A stretch of 64,000 nucleotides of DNA from Leptidea sinapis. Taxonomy: Eukaryota; Arthropoda; Insecta; Lepidoptera; Pieridae. The notes beneath the pieces were generated by a model. The model searched no databases. It worked only from the letters and a program-made list of their open reading frames with translations, and was not told the origin of the DNA. Of the stretch, positions 42,706-54,009 are shown piece after piece (positions within the stretch are counted from its first letter, which is position 1; each line of letters starts with the position of its first letter). The translations under genes were made by a program, and so were the position numbers. The stretch is taken from contig NC_066297.1 of the NCBI RefSeq assembly GCF_905404315.1, forward strand, positions 4,712,001 to 4,776,000, read 5' to 3'.

Positions 42706-43205
42706 TCTTTGCCAAAAACCTTACTGATGTCCTGTTCAGAACGAATAACATGAACAGAGGATTTCTGATCTCGCCGAGCATATATTATCCCACCCCGGGT
42801 CCACACAAAGCGCCAATTTCTCTGTCGTGCAAGTTCCTCTCTCGCTAGGTAAAACAATTTACGATTTACGCGAGTCAGGTGCTCATTTACATAAAAACGG
42901 CGCGGTTCTCCCCCTAAGCCCATTCCCATGGTGTCCACTCCACGCCGGACGCGCGCTGCGTGCAGGAACTCATCGCGCAGGTATCGGCGTGTGAGTCGCA
43001 CCACTGCGGCGCGCGGCCGTCGGGTTCCTTCGGAGCCGGCTCCCCTGGATTCCACAGCATTGATGCGTGCACCGAGCCTATATGCATTCACTATATCACG
43101 TTCCTCGAGACTAAACCCTATCTTTTGAGCGAGTGTAATGACAACGTGTAACAGATTCTCCCCATTATTTTCCTGGAGACCTGAGATCTCGACATCGTTT
43201 ACAAC
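42702..43205 (-). CDS. LINE ORF1, FP-type C-terminal part (frameshifted)
   Basis: After the frameshift the frame reads NDVEISGLQENNGENLLHVV, DIVNAYRLGAR, then FYVNEHLTRVNRKLFYLARE and NWRFVWTRGGIIYARRDQ. These are the hallmarks of the FP-like RNA-binding domain, as in ORF1 at 1062-1976. A GC-rich codon patch (42.95-43.08 kb) stands out against AT-rich surroundings. Confidence 0.75.
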   Translation of the reverse strand, partial: VVNDVEISGLQENNGENLLHVVITLAQKIGFSLEERDIVNAYRLGARINAVESRGAGSEGTRRPRAAVVRLTRRYLRDEFLHAARVRRGVDTMGMGLGGEPRRFYVNEHLTRVNRKLFYLAREELARQRNWRFVWTRGGIIYARRDQKSSVHVIRSEQDISKVFGKE

Positions 43206-43674
43206 TTATCTTGTTCCGAGTCATTTAGCTGTTTTTTAAGCTGTCAATAGTCTCGTTGACCTCTGAACATTGCTTCAGCTGATCCTGGTCGGCACAAAAT
43301 TTTGTCTCAAGTCGGTTTATCCCTTCATCAATACTGTCCATTCTATTGGTAAGTTTTTCCACAACTGACGTATATTTAGACATTTCGAGTCGAAAAATTG
43401 AAATCTCAGACCGCAAAAGCTTCATTTCCTCCGCGAGTGAAAGTGGATTGCTTGACCTGGGACTACTGGTGTCCTCTTCCTGGGAGCTAGGGGTATTCAC
43501 CTCCCTGCAAGCTTCCTTAGTTTTAATGCTCATGTTACAATCCTTGCAACTCCACTTGTTATTATTTCGAGCATCCGGATAACACGTCTTATGGAATAGC
43601 ACTGAACATTTTTTACACTTAGCGCCATCTGACCCCTCTGCGAAGAACCTTCCACAGTTGTTGCACTTTGCCAT
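43206..43674 (-). CDS. LINE ORF1, N-terminal PHD finger and coiled coil
   Basis: Residues 4-46 carry C-x2-C ... C-x2-C ... H-x2-C ... C-x2-C (CNNCGRFF, CKKCSVLFHKTCYPD, WSCKDC), a PHD-type zinc finger. Residues about 80-145 are heptad-like (LRSEISIFRLEMSKYTSVVE). The frame then shifts at about 43206; adding the shift continues into the FP-type part. Confidence 0.8.
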
Positions 43675-43919
43675 TATAAATTATTTTTTTAATTTGCTAT
43701 GGGTGTACTAGATGGCAATAGTAGCACGAAGATGATTAAATTATTTTTATTGAATGAAGATTTAATTGTGGGTAAGCAGAAAAAAAAACCACTGGTCGTA
43801 GAACTATTTCGGGGTTTTATGCAATAAATAGACTTTACACACTGGTATAACACTGTATGTCACAGGTAAAATTATATTACACTAATATTTCCACTTTTTA
43901 TGTCCGGGATTACACTTTT

Positions 43920-44580
43920 TTCACTAATTTACGAATAAATTGCGCGACAACTAATGTCAGCAGCTCCAAACGTCAGACGATCATCAATGATATTTACTTT
44001 TATTACTTATTTTATTCATATCTTGCGATATTGAGGCATCTTGGTGATAAAGACGCGAAATCGTCGATTTAATATTTCTTATGAAATAGCCTTAGCCTCT
44101 GGTTTTATTGATTGCCCCGAACTCTTATCCTTAATTAGACTCAGAATCCCGTCTAGGCCGCTCAGGTTCAACCCACTTTTATATCTTCCTCATACTTGTA
44201 CCAACTATAGACAAAATACATTCCTTTGGCGAGCAAGTAATAATTTTAATAAATTATCTAGGGATAATACAATCGATCTTTTCCAGACTAACTTTATGTC
44301 AGCGAGGAGCATGTTAAGCCGGCGATTCTTTAATAAGTATTAAGATAGTAGTTAAAAGTAGTACTGTAATGTCACTTAATCTTTACTTGTGTATTAACTG
44401 TTTTTATTATTTAATTGATTTAAATTGTGCATTGTATTTTATTAGTTTACTTTAGTGTTTATTAGTATCGTTGAAAGTAATTATTCTGTAACTACTGGCG
44501 GATATCTATTGAGCCAATTGCTCACAGTTATGTAAATTAACATGTAAGGTAGCTAATAGCTGTTGGTCTTCCTAATAAAT
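43920..44580 (+). pseudogene. LINE ORF2 C-terminal fragment and 3' UTR
   Basis: The frame at 44041-44343 reads FIDCPELLSLIRLRIPSRPL, RQNTFLWRASNNFNKLS and DNTIDLFQTNF, a usual LINE C-terminus. The 3' UTR ends in taataaataagtaaataaag. Confidence 0.6.
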
Positions 44581-44607
44581 AAGTAAATAAAGAAAGTAAT
44601 TTTCCAA

Positions 44608-45600
44608 TTATTTAGCTGCTTTCAGAGCTTCTTTAATGCTCGGCGGACGCTCAAGCTCATCTTTCTCATCTTCTTCATCTTTTTGTTCTTGATCATCAGT
44701 TTTTCTCACTGAACCCAAAATTTCTTTGTCTGTGAGTGAATCCGTTGTAGGCAGGAAGTCGTCTACTTCGATGTAGGTTTGAGGATTTACCGTAATTCCT
44801 GCCATGTTGAACTGTTGAATCCACTCAGGTAATGGAAGGTCGTCGTCGCTATCAAACCCAGGTTCTTCATCCACCTCATCGCTCTTAGAATTCGCACAAA
44901 GTCCAGCATGTCGAAAAGAGTGCTGTATAGTTGTGGGTGTCACTTCTTGCCAGGCTTTAGATAAAAATTTTACTCTGCATGAGATATGCATATTTACTAA
45001 AGTTTTACCCTCAGATTCGAGAGCTCCATCAATAATTTCCTTCTGTAGTGATCCTTGAGGCATTTAATCACACTCTGGTCCATTGGCTGAAAGCAATTTT
45101 TTTATGTTCTTAAAACGGCGTGGATTTTTCGATTTGCCTATTACCATTAGCTTTTTTTTCTGTACCAACCATATTAGCAGCCACACGTTATACGTTCCTT
45201 GGAAAGCTTTCCTCTCACACACTTTACCCCTTTTAATTTCAGTTTCATATCAGAGTTATATCTGTAGTCAACTTATAGAAAATTCGTGCTTCATCAGCAT
45301 TGAAAATGTCACTTGGGGCGTATTTTTCTGTCAATTTTGACCACACTCTATTAATCCAATCATGAGTCACATTCGTATCAACACTTTGTGCGTCTCCACT
45401 TATTTTACCATAGTTGATATGATGACGTTGCTTGAATTTTCCAAGCCATCCTTCTGACGCTTTGAAAGAAGTTAAACCAAGTTCTTCAGCAAGATTCTCC
45501 GCCTTAGCTGTCACGAGCGAGTCGAGTTTATTGCGGTCTAGGATAATAAAGCGACAAAAGAACGTACACAGCTGTGCAGTTTTTACTAATTTTAGCAACT
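44608..45600 (-). pseudogene. Tigger/pogo-type transposase, internally deleted
   Basis: The 5' part (45598-45245) has the CENP-B-type DNA-binding half (TSFKASEGWLGKFKQRHHIN) and the start of the DDE catalytic domain (SDIFNADEARIFYKLTTD, first Asp). Middle frames read RGKLSKERITC, ANMVGTEKKKLMVIGKSKNP and RRFKNIKKL. The sequence then jumps to QPMDQSVIKCLKDHYRRKLL, so the segment with the second catalytic Asp is deleted. The end (45063-44608) has KAWQEVTPTTIQHSFRHAGL and an acidic tail. It is non-functional. Confidence 0.8.
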
Positions 45601-45619
45601 TAAAAGGTACTTTTTATTA

Positions 45620-45790
45620 CTCAATTGATGTCATTTTTGAGAGTGGGTGTAATGCTATGTAGAGAAAATGTAGATGCAAGTGTTTCATTAAACGGAGAGG
45701 TGATAAAACCGCTGGAATCTGCTGTATTTCTTGGCATTACTCTTGATTCCTATAATAATGTCCTTAAATTGAAGGATTAGCTAAAAGACT
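45620..45790 (+). pseudogene. LINE RT thumb fragment
   Basis: The frame reads VSLNGEVIKPLESAVFLGIT then LDSYNNVLKL, the usual L-G-x-x-x-D block after the RT catalytic core. It resembles 47.46 kb (TTAFLGITLDKKLQW). Confidence 0.55.
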
Positions 45791-45799
45791 TGGTTTTGC

Positions 45800-47229
45800 A
45801 GCATACGCGGTTTAAAAGATGCGCAAATACAAAAAAGGCATAAATACATGAGTCCATTAATGCCTAGTTATTGCCAAAGCTTATAAAGTTATTTTTTCAA
45901 ATATGTGTACATTATTTATGAAAAATAAAATTCAAACTTAAAACATAAGTATGCATCCCTACTCTGTGTTAAAACTAAACGCGTCTTAATTTTCTGGTGA
46001 TATTGAAGTAAGTTCATCACACTCATTGTCTTCACTTCAACTCATTGTGTCAAATACGATTACTTTTCAAAATCAACGACGAGTGACGACCAACGAACAA
46101 CAATGGTTTTTCTCGCGTTTAAGTGTTCATAATATGTTTTTTTATCATGGAACAGCTTTCTATTTGCATGCCAGTTCGAAATTTAAATATTTAAATATAT
46201 ATAAATAACAAATAATCCTCAACAAGTATTTAAAACAAAATAATTAAAAGAATGGATTTTATTACATTATACGAATAGATTATATGACATTGTTTAAAAA
46301 TCAAAAATTTCCACGCGTGAAATAATCCATCTCTCTCTATATCATTAGTAAAAAATACGCTGTATCTCTTTTACTCGAACATAGAATCATTAGTACAATT
46401 TGCCGCCTTTTGCCATCAACGTACTATTAATGTCAATTAGGAAGTGATTACGCTAGTCGTCGCTAGATGGCGCGGATCGGATTACTGTCCCAATGGACTT
46501 GTTAGTATCAGATTATCTCCAATTCTTCAACAACTAGGTAGTTTTTACGTGTGGATTTAGCACTCGTTACTTCATTAACATTTCGATTGGTGGGTGGGAT
46601 AGAAGCTACCTCACCTCCAATAAATCATTGTTTTTGATGTTTTCGATTTTATGCAAAAAAAAACCGTCATTAGTCACGGTTTACAAAAAACCAGCCAAGT
46701 GCGAGTTGAGTCGTTTTTATTCAATTGTGGTATGTTTTACAATTGGAACTCTTACTGAATATTGTTAATTTTGATTGAACTATTTATATAGAGTTTGCCA
46801 TTTTATTTTCATTTGATAGAGTTCTTATAAGTTTTCTGTTATTTACGATCTATATTTGAATATTCAATGCAATAGCAACGAACTTCTCAACGCGAATCAA
46901 TTATAAAAAAAAAGTAAACGTTTCGTCATGCTCACGGAAATATCATTGCTTGCAGCGGCGTCGTGTGCTGTCTCATCTTCTTCCCTCCACATATGTGCGA
47001 TTGGAACTTATGTGAGTATAATAAATCATTGTATAATATGTTGGATGCGATTCCTAATTGTGGCTTAAAAAACGACCATCATGATCACGAAGCATCCTTA
47101 CACAAACAATAAATTTAAGTTCTACAGATTCATGCGTATATTGATACGTAATTTATACATAAATACAGTTTATTATTAAATATTTGATATAATATTCCAT
47201 AAAAAGTAATAAAGAAAGCACTGAAATTG
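45800..47229. other. Region without assigned gene or repeat
   Basis: It is AT-rich. The patch ctagtcgtcgctagatggcg near 46455 is CG-richer. Only the weak exon candidate at 46928 was seen. Confidence 0.35.
46928..47011 (+). CDS. Candidate first exon with signal-peptide-like frame
   Basis: ATG at 46928 opens 28 codons (MLTEISLLAAASCAVSSSSL, then HICAIGTY) followed by a gtgagt donor. A TATAAAA lies about 35 bp upstream (46894). No downstream exon was found to join, so this may be chance. Confidence 0.2.
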
Positions 47230-48310
47230 TTTGAAAAGAGTGGCCGTTGAGTTTCTTGTTATGTTCCGTGAGAACACGAGCTCTACTTTACCCGAAGTTT
47301 TTTTGCGCTCAGACAAAGGGAAAGGGCTACCATCAGGGATAGCGACGGGAGGTGGTGAAAGCTCATGCATATCAACGCAGCCTATGTCTGCGTTGGTTAT
47401 GTGGGACTCACGTAAAACCTATGTGACTACCCACTATACACCACCTGAGGTTGGCTTTGGGCAAGACACTACGGCCTTCTTGGGTATCACATTAGATAAA
47501 AAGCTTCAGTGGGGTCTACATATTGCTTAACTAGCAGATAGACTCAGCTCTGCGGCATATGCCGTTAGAATAATTAGAGAGTACACGAATGTTGCGACCG
47601 CTAGATTAACGTACTTCTGTTATTTTCACAGCATTATGACGTAGGGTATTTTACCATGGGGTCATGCTGCTGACATTGATATAGTGTTTGCTCTGCAAAA
47701 GAGAGCTGTTCGTGCTATATATTAGCATGGCTATAGGCAGTCACTCAAAGAAAAATTTAAAGAAATAAATATTATGACTGTTCATTGTCAGTACATTTAT
47801 GAAAATTTAATATACGTTCACAAAAATCGTTTCCCTTTTGCAACAGCAAAAGGAAAACAATCAACAAATAGTGATTTTCATTATTATGACACTAGAAATA
47901 AGGCATTGCTTGTAACTAATTCTAGTAGGCTTCATAAGATACATAATAGCTTTAAGGGTAAATGTATACACTTTTATAATAAAGTCTCAGCCACTGTTCA
48001 GGCATTATCTATAAATAAATTAAAATGTTTTATAACTAAAAATGGCTTTGTCGTAAATCCTATTACTCCACATGTGAATACCTAAGTGATCGAACAGCCT
48101 GGGACTAGATTATGATTATTTTATAGCGATAGAAATTACTGTACAATATTGTATATTTTTATTTAAAAGAATGCTGGGAGAGTTTCTTGCGCCGCTTGTT
48201 CTCTCTCAGAGCGCCATTTGTTTCCGAAGCGGTAGTAGTATCTAGTATGTTAGAAATGACATCAAAAAAAAATCTAAAGGAATCAATTTTGAGAAAATAA
48301 ATGCCTTTTA
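47230..48310 (+). pseudogene. LINE ORF2 C-terminal half and 3' UTR
   Basis: Frames with stops read TTAFLGITLDKKLQWGLHIA, LADRLSSAAYAVRIIREYTN, ILPWGHAADIDIVFALQKRA and, intact, SDFHYYDTRNKALLVTNSSR with HNSFKGKCIHFYNKV. The 3' UTR has gagtttcttgcgccgcttgt and ctcagagcgccatttgtttc; it is shared with the inverted pair at 61243-61570. Confidence 0.75.
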
Positions 48311-48539
48311 TGCCCTCTAAGCCTTCATCGAAGGCGTCCTTCTCTTGGGGAGAGAGAGGCGGCACTCCCTATGGATTATCCACTGGGATAGTATACTTTT
48401 CGATACTTCTTCCGAACAATTTACCTATTATGCCTTTATAAATCTCCCTAACGCCTATCAATATTATATAATTATTGAAACAAAACTAATCCTCTTTCAA
48501 TATTTTCAATACTATGACTACATAAAATTAAAACTATCA

Positions 48540-48925
48540 TTACGTGGAAGCTGGCCCAGAATACTGGCAGCATTTCCACGTTGGATAGCTAGGCTGATCC
48601 GTTGACCGAAATAGCTGCCAGCGCTCGGGTTTCCCGTAGCCTTATTGAGGCGTGACGAAAGTACTTTGTACATTCTCCGCGCCTATGGGGCCCACGGGCC
48701 AAGTGTCTCGACACCAAACGGTACAAAGATATATGACTCACTGAGACCACTATATTTACGACCTTTGCTGTCTTCGGCAGACGAAGCAGCAGCCCCAGCA
48801 CCAACTGACGTAACTTGGACATGAGAAGGAGCCAGAGTGTCGATGCATATCGCGTCCCACACCAGCGGCCTTCCCGGTGCCCAAGCCACCAGGTTCATAC
48901 CAACAGGACGCTTGCCTATCAATTA
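48540..48925 (-). pseudogene. C-terminal fragment of a mobile-element protein
   Basis: On the minus strand one frame reads GMNLVAWAPGRPLVWDAICI, DTLAPSHVQVTSVGAGAAAS and SYIFVPFGVETLGPWAP. After a frameshift it reads RRMYKVLSSRLNKATGNPSA and GSYFGQRISLAIQRGNAASI, then a stop. This module (W-D-x-x-x-x-D-x-L-A, then F-x-P-F-x-V-E-T) is one I associate with the C-termini of reverse-transcriptase-like repeat proteins in insects and cnidarians. The exact family is uncertain. Confidence 0.5.
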
Positions 48926-49439
48926 TATATAAAAAATCTGGAATAATAACATAAACCCGGTATAAAACTATTTATTCCTCCTTTGTGTTTTAAACCTGAC
49001 ACTTTATAAAGCTGAGAACTCTTCAAGACATCTTCATCAAGCCATGCCACAATACCAAACTACTATTTCCTCACTTATGTTAACCCCTGCAACATATCAC
49101 TCAAGCTATTTTCAACCCTATTGTAAGCTCATAACGACTAGCAAACAGAAAGCGTTGATTTTGTTTTCTTAATTGCTGTTCCAATAAAGTTTGTTATAAT
49201 ATCAACCTTAACACGGAGACTTTAAGGTTGAATAATCTTAAATTGCCATCCTTTCTTAGAAGTTGAATGGTGACGTGACTCAATGAGGAAGTGTAGGGTT
49301 GTCACTCGTTTATTTTACAAGACTTTTTAGGTCTCTGTTTAAATAAAGGAGCCAAACTTCCAAAATAAAGGAATACGTAATGGCGAGTCAGATTGATTCA
49401 GCTCTGGTTTCTCAAAAATAATAGGCATTAACAGTACTA

Positions 49440-49770
49440 GGTTGGGCTTTTTCTTTGTTTTTTTATAATATTATATTATTTTGTGATAAATATTTATAAT
49501 TTATTACTCAGCACCGCGACGTGAAGCGTCAAACGGGAGCTACTGAAAATCAGTGATGTGACCAATTGTCACAGGTAACCTGAGTAGCATCCCTTTTGAT
49601 ACACACTGCCACACAGCTGCTATAATATAATATCTTGGTTAAGTTATTTATTTATTCATTTTAAAATATGTTCTAGGTTAGTTTTAGTTATAATTTTTTT
49701 TTAATTCTTATGTGGCCTATTTTCATCGGTTGTCTAGTGTCAAGAGGCTCTATCTAGACGTATAAATTAT
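49440..49770 (+). repeat. LINE 3' UTR
   Basis: It shares tactgaaaatcagtgatgtg-type and acactgccacac words with the 3' UTR of the LINE at 38.99 kb (inverted). A short repeat, ggttgtctagtgtcaagagg with ctatctagacg, follows at 49728 and recurs at about 9365 and 55358. Confidence 0.5.
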
Positions 49771-50629
49771 CTAAGAAAAAAATAATTCCACCGACAAAAC
49801 AAATATCAATATTCTTCTATGGGCTCCTTAGTTTCATAATTTTATTTATAAATCCCTATATAAACGTCGCATCCCCTAACATGTTCCTGGTGCTACGTCA
49901 CTCCTTCCCACCATTATAGTCCAACAATTACACGTCACACGTTTCACGCGTTGCCCTTCCCTCAACACCACCCGTTACCCGCTCACATCATTAGTATCCC
50001 GTCCCCCTCACCGCCTGTCAGCCCGTGGGACGGTCGCGCACGAAGTTGTTGTACTATACAATAGTAGTATTTATTGCACGTAGTATTTTTATGTTACTAG
50101 TAATAGAATTATTTTCACAATATAGGCAGAAGGTAAATGTAAGATGAAACTGTTAAATTCTATATCGCTATATATCAAAACTCAATATCACGCCAACCGT
50201 TTTCGATGATTCTTTTTTATTGGAAACGGTTCTGTTTATGGAATCCATGACAAAGTAACTTTTCAGTTCTTAGAAGCAAATTAACGATACTAGCCAATTT
50301 ATGCTATCCGGATATTTGAGTAACCTACCGTAACGTCGTTATGTTCAAGTAATTGTCATTGTCGAATATGATGACCAATTCCAAAAAAACAATAACTGTA
50401 AATAGAATTAGATAAATTATTTTTTTAGTGTGATGATGCGAGGTAGTCAAAATGGGGTGCGGTGTAATGCTAGATGTCCAGGTTAAGTGAGGTTGCGGGT
50501 AATCTAGTTTGGCCTGTTTACAATCAATAAACATAGAACGCCAAGTGGCTGAAGTACTCACCTGATACTGGTCAGCCCTTTCCTCAGACAAGCACTTCAC
50601 TTGGCACTACGATGATGCGAAAGAAGTAG

Positions 50630-50705
50630 TATAAAAAACCACGTGCGACAATCCGTAACGCGGCGCGTGCATGGTCAGCGGTGTCCACTCGAACAAGGTC
50701 AATCG
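50630..50705 (+). promoter_or_regulatory. Candidate core promoter and non-coding first exon
   Basis: TATAAAAAA at 50630 is followed by CACGTG, a CG-rich stretch and a strong donor CAATCG|gtaagt at 50706. The arrangement suits a TATA promoter with a short 5' UTR exon. No continuation exon was identified, so this remains a candidate. Confidence 0.25.
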
Positions 50706-50946
50706 GTAAGTGTCGCGTTGTAAGCGGCCAGAGAGTCGTTCAGCGCCCGATGCGAAGACCAGGGTGATGCCAATTGCTCGGATTGTACATCAGCCCCCCA
50801 GGTGGCGCTATATGCTATTGAATGCGAACAATAACGGCGCAAACATAGTGCATATTGTATCTATTGTTTTGGAACAGTGTTTTTGAAGTCGGTTGTTTTG
50901 TGTTAAAATTTATTGTAAAAAAAATATTTTTACTATATTATAATAA

Positions 50947-51392
50947 TCCTACTAATATTATAAATGTGAAAGTTTGTATGTCTGGATGTATGTTTGTACT
51001 CCTTTAAAGCAAAAACTACTGAATGGATTTTGATGAAACTTCACCACAATAATAAAGCTTACACACCAGAATAACACATAGGCTATAAATTTTAAAACTA
51101 TAATGTTCCATTCCGAATAGCAAAATAATTAAAAAAACATTGAAATGTTGATGAATACATAAAATACTTTCTCTCTTTTTAATCTCTGGATCTACTAAAA
51201 CGATTTTAAAATTTTTCTTACACAGAGTTCCACATTTTTTGTGAATGTCTTATGCTATATTATACTAACCCGAAAAATTAAAAGACTTTTTCGTGGTTGT
51301 GGTTGTCGGCTTTAAGTAAGTAAGTCTGAGAAAAAACGGTCAAACACTAAAAATAATTTATATGGCAAAACAATGTTTACCGGGTCAGCTAG
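50947..51392 (+). mobile_element. Complete non-autonomous Helitron
   Basis: It starts A|TCCTACTAATATTATAAATG and ends accgggtcagCTAG|T. Both termini and the A/T insertion point are canonical. It is 446 bp, without ORF. Confidence 0.85.
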
Positions 51393-51639
51393 TATAATAA
51401 TAAAAATTAAAATTAAAACAATATTGATTAAAATGTGATAGAAAAAGTCGACAACCCTGTCTCAGTCTATCGGATTACAAATCTCAGTGAAGTGCGGAAC
51501 CCGGCTTCTTGATAGCTGCCGTGACGTCACGAGGCTCATTAAAAATATATTAGCCATCGCTTAATTGTTAATGAAATAAGATTGATTTAGTTGTTAGGTT
51601 TACAGTACACACCAATTGATTCATTGTGTGTCTTCTACC

Positions 51640-51970
51640 GCATTTATTACAGGGACTGTTCCAAAGAGCTGTTTCACCTGATTCCTACCGCCGAATAACG
51701 CACGACAAGCCACAAATCAGGATATGATCCCCACCATCTGGATGTGTGGCGGTGTCCTCCACAGTGCGGTTTTCAAAGAACTTTCTTCCACGTACACCAA
51801 AGCTGTGGAATGAGCTTCCTTGTGCGGTGTTTCCGAGACGATACGACATGTGTACCTTCAAAAAAAGCGAACTTTAAAGGCCGTCAACACTCGTGATTCC
51901 TTTGGCGTTGCAATAGAACATGGGTGGTGGTGATCACTTAACACCAGGTGACCCATATGCTCCTTTTTCC
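51640..51970 (+). pseudogene. LINE ORF2 C-terminus and 3' end
   Basis: One frame reads TFFPRTPKLWNELPCAVFPR-like sequence (with a frame change), then RRYDMCTFKK and the 3' end gtgatcacttaacaccaggt. L-W-N-x-L-P is the usual LINE C-terminal motif. Copies lie inverted at 57.0 and 3.0 kb. Confidence 0.65.
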
Positions 51971-52284
51971 ATAATAATTACCTATATGATACCTTCAGGT
52001 ACATTTTATTAATAGTCTTTTTCTGCCTCTTTTTATGAAAGAGCTTGACAGACGAGCGTTATGGGTCTCCTGTTGTTCACCACGGATCTCTCTTGTAGGT
52101 AACACCAGAGGGTTTACAATAGCGTTGCCAATCTTTTCAAGCGTCTAATAAACCTACATAATTGTGATTTCTCTAATGCCTCGAACAGCCACTTGGAATC
52201 AGTTTTGAGGGCCGATGACTTAGGGACCTTCCAGACAAGAGTATAACTCAACTTTAAGGCTGACAACGCATCCCTGGTGTTTCG

Positions 52285-52570
52285 GGTGTCTACAGACAGT
52301 TGCCTCATAAATTCCTATCACTTGAGCCTCTCGCAAGGAAGGACGATGGAAACCTTGAGAGGCTCATTGTGGTCGGCAAAATAGATGGGAAGAGGCCTCG
52401 TGGACGCAGTCCAACACGATGGTCCGACCAGATCCGTTCCGCCCTCGACTCTACGGTTCACAATGCCTTTCACACCACCAGAGACAGGAATAGATGTAGA
52501 GCAATAATACGTGAGAACGTGATACAGAGGTGTGGTCACGACCCTCAGTACTGAGGATTACGACGCAGAG
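52285..52570 (+). pseudogene. LINE ORF2 C-terminal end
   Basis: The frame of 84 codons reads LARKDDGNLERLIVVGKIDG, KRPRGRSPTRWSDQIRSALD and ends RCGHDPQY, stop. This is the final segment (R-P-R-G-R-x-x-x-R-W) of an endonuclease/RT LINE protein. Related decayed copies: 11.86 kb (+) and 55.0 kb (-). Confidence 0.7.
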
Positions 52571-53041
52571 AGGAGGAGGAGCCTTCTGCCCGTTTGCCCC
52601 CTCTTACATAAAAAAAATTGTGCGTGTCAACTTCGACGCGTGACTGAATTGAATCGTTTTTTATATAGGTAGAGCACGGTATGAAATCAGATGGGTAGTA
52701 AAATTAAAGGAAATGTAACCCACATTTTTTCCTACCTTTGTTTTTCCTACCTTTACCTCAAATTTTCACCCGTCTACGATGAACACCTATTTTTGTCGAT
52801 ACAAAAAAATCGCGATCGATTTTTATATTATTCTGTTCCATTCACAGATCCGCAATAGAGTTGCAAGATGGCAATCAAATATAATAATAATTGTAGTACG
52901 ATAAATTTTATATACGATAGGTACGATAGGTACGATAGGTCTGAGAATCGGTCATCACCTATTTTTTATACCCCAAAAATTTTAATTATTGAATTTTAAA
53001 ACTTTATATGGCAATACAACGTTTGCCGGGTCTATAATATA

Positions 53042-53331
53042 TCTAATATATAAAATTCTCATGTCGCGGTGTTTGTAGTTAAACTCCTTCGAAACGGCTT
53101 GATAGATTCTCATGAAATTTTGAGTGCATATTGGGTAGGTCTGAGAATCGGACAACATCTATTTTTCATGGTGGTCCACGCCAATTTTATTTTTTTGACA
53201 TTTTTTTAAAAATTTGTTTGATTATGAGTCAGCATTAAAAAATACTTCAAATTTTCACCCATCTACGATCAACAGTTACTTTTGTATCGCGATTTTAATA
53301 TCGGCAATACAACGTTTGCTGGGTCAGCTAG
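53042..53331 (+). mobile_element. Complete non-autonomous Helitron
   Basis: It starts A|TCTAATATATAAAATTCTC and ends tttgctgggtcagCTA(G)|T at 53331-53332. It is about 290 bp. A related, end-truncated copy precedes it (about 52690-53035, ending cgtttgccgggtc). Confidence 0.8.
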
Positions 53332-53559
53332 TAAATAAATATATTTCTACTAGATCCCCGCTCACCTTCTTATACGTGAAGTACTTACTTTAACATAGCT
53401 ATTTGGATTTAATAATAATATATTTGGAGCTGAAGTTGCGCAGCAAACAGGACGAATAGGTTTACTTCGTCTTTCCGCAACTTTACTCCTTCTGCTGTTT
53501 TCAATCTAGGTCCTAAATAATCAATAAGATAAAAATTTAAATAAATAAACATTTTGACT

Positions 53560-53830
53560 GTTGTATCTCAATATTATAACTCTCGATAATGTTCTATATG
53601 TTTATTAGCACATTAAGGAATTTGCGAATTGAAACTGCGACAATCATGTTACTACGAGGAACAAACATAAACTTGTTATGCCTACTACTCGGTCCTACGG
53701 TACGCAAAAATAGATGTTGTCCGATTCTCAGACCTACCCAATACGCACTCAAAATTTCATGAGAATCGGTCAAGCCGTTTCGGAGGAGTTCAATGTTTAA
53801 CACCATGACACGAGAATTTTATATATTATA
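53560..53830 (-). mobile_element. Helitron 5'-end copy, opposite orientation
   Basis: On the minus strand it begins atataaaattctcgtgtcat and shares gattctcatgaaattttgag with 53042-53331, so the two lie head to head about 230 bp apart. Confidence 0.65.
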
Positions 53831-54009
53831 TTAAAGGGAGTAACAATAACATAACATATTGCTACAAAACTTGGTAAACGTTATGAAGCGACATCAGTTC
53901 GTAAACGGGCTTTGACATGGAAAGAAGATCTGATAAGAAAGCCCATCTTTTAAATCATATGACTATATACCCTATTTAATGTACATGTCTGCGCAGAACC
54001 ATACAAGAA

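Larger units (their letters stand above)
38830..43750 (-). mobile_element. Nearly full-length LINE (PHD/FP ORF1, endonuclease-RT ORF2)
   Basis: Gene order on the minus strand: 5' region, ORF1 with PHD finger (43674) and FP-type domain (to 42702), endonuclease (42100-41550), RT (about 40990-39485), C-terminal region (to 39324), a 3' UTR and a tail of tcattttcatttcatttt near 38830. The length of about 4.9 kb and few lesions (one frameshift in ORF1, one in the endonuclease, a 22-bp inverted insertion, a few stops) suggest a fairly recent copy. CR1/Jockey-type classification is inferred from the PHD finger and domain order. Its 3' UTR (38.99 kb) resembles 49.5 kb. Confidence 0.85.

Noticed and set aside
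52114..52308. 64-codon minus-strand ORF as a gene
   Set aside because: It overlaps the start of a + strand LINE C-terminal fragment and has no supporting features.
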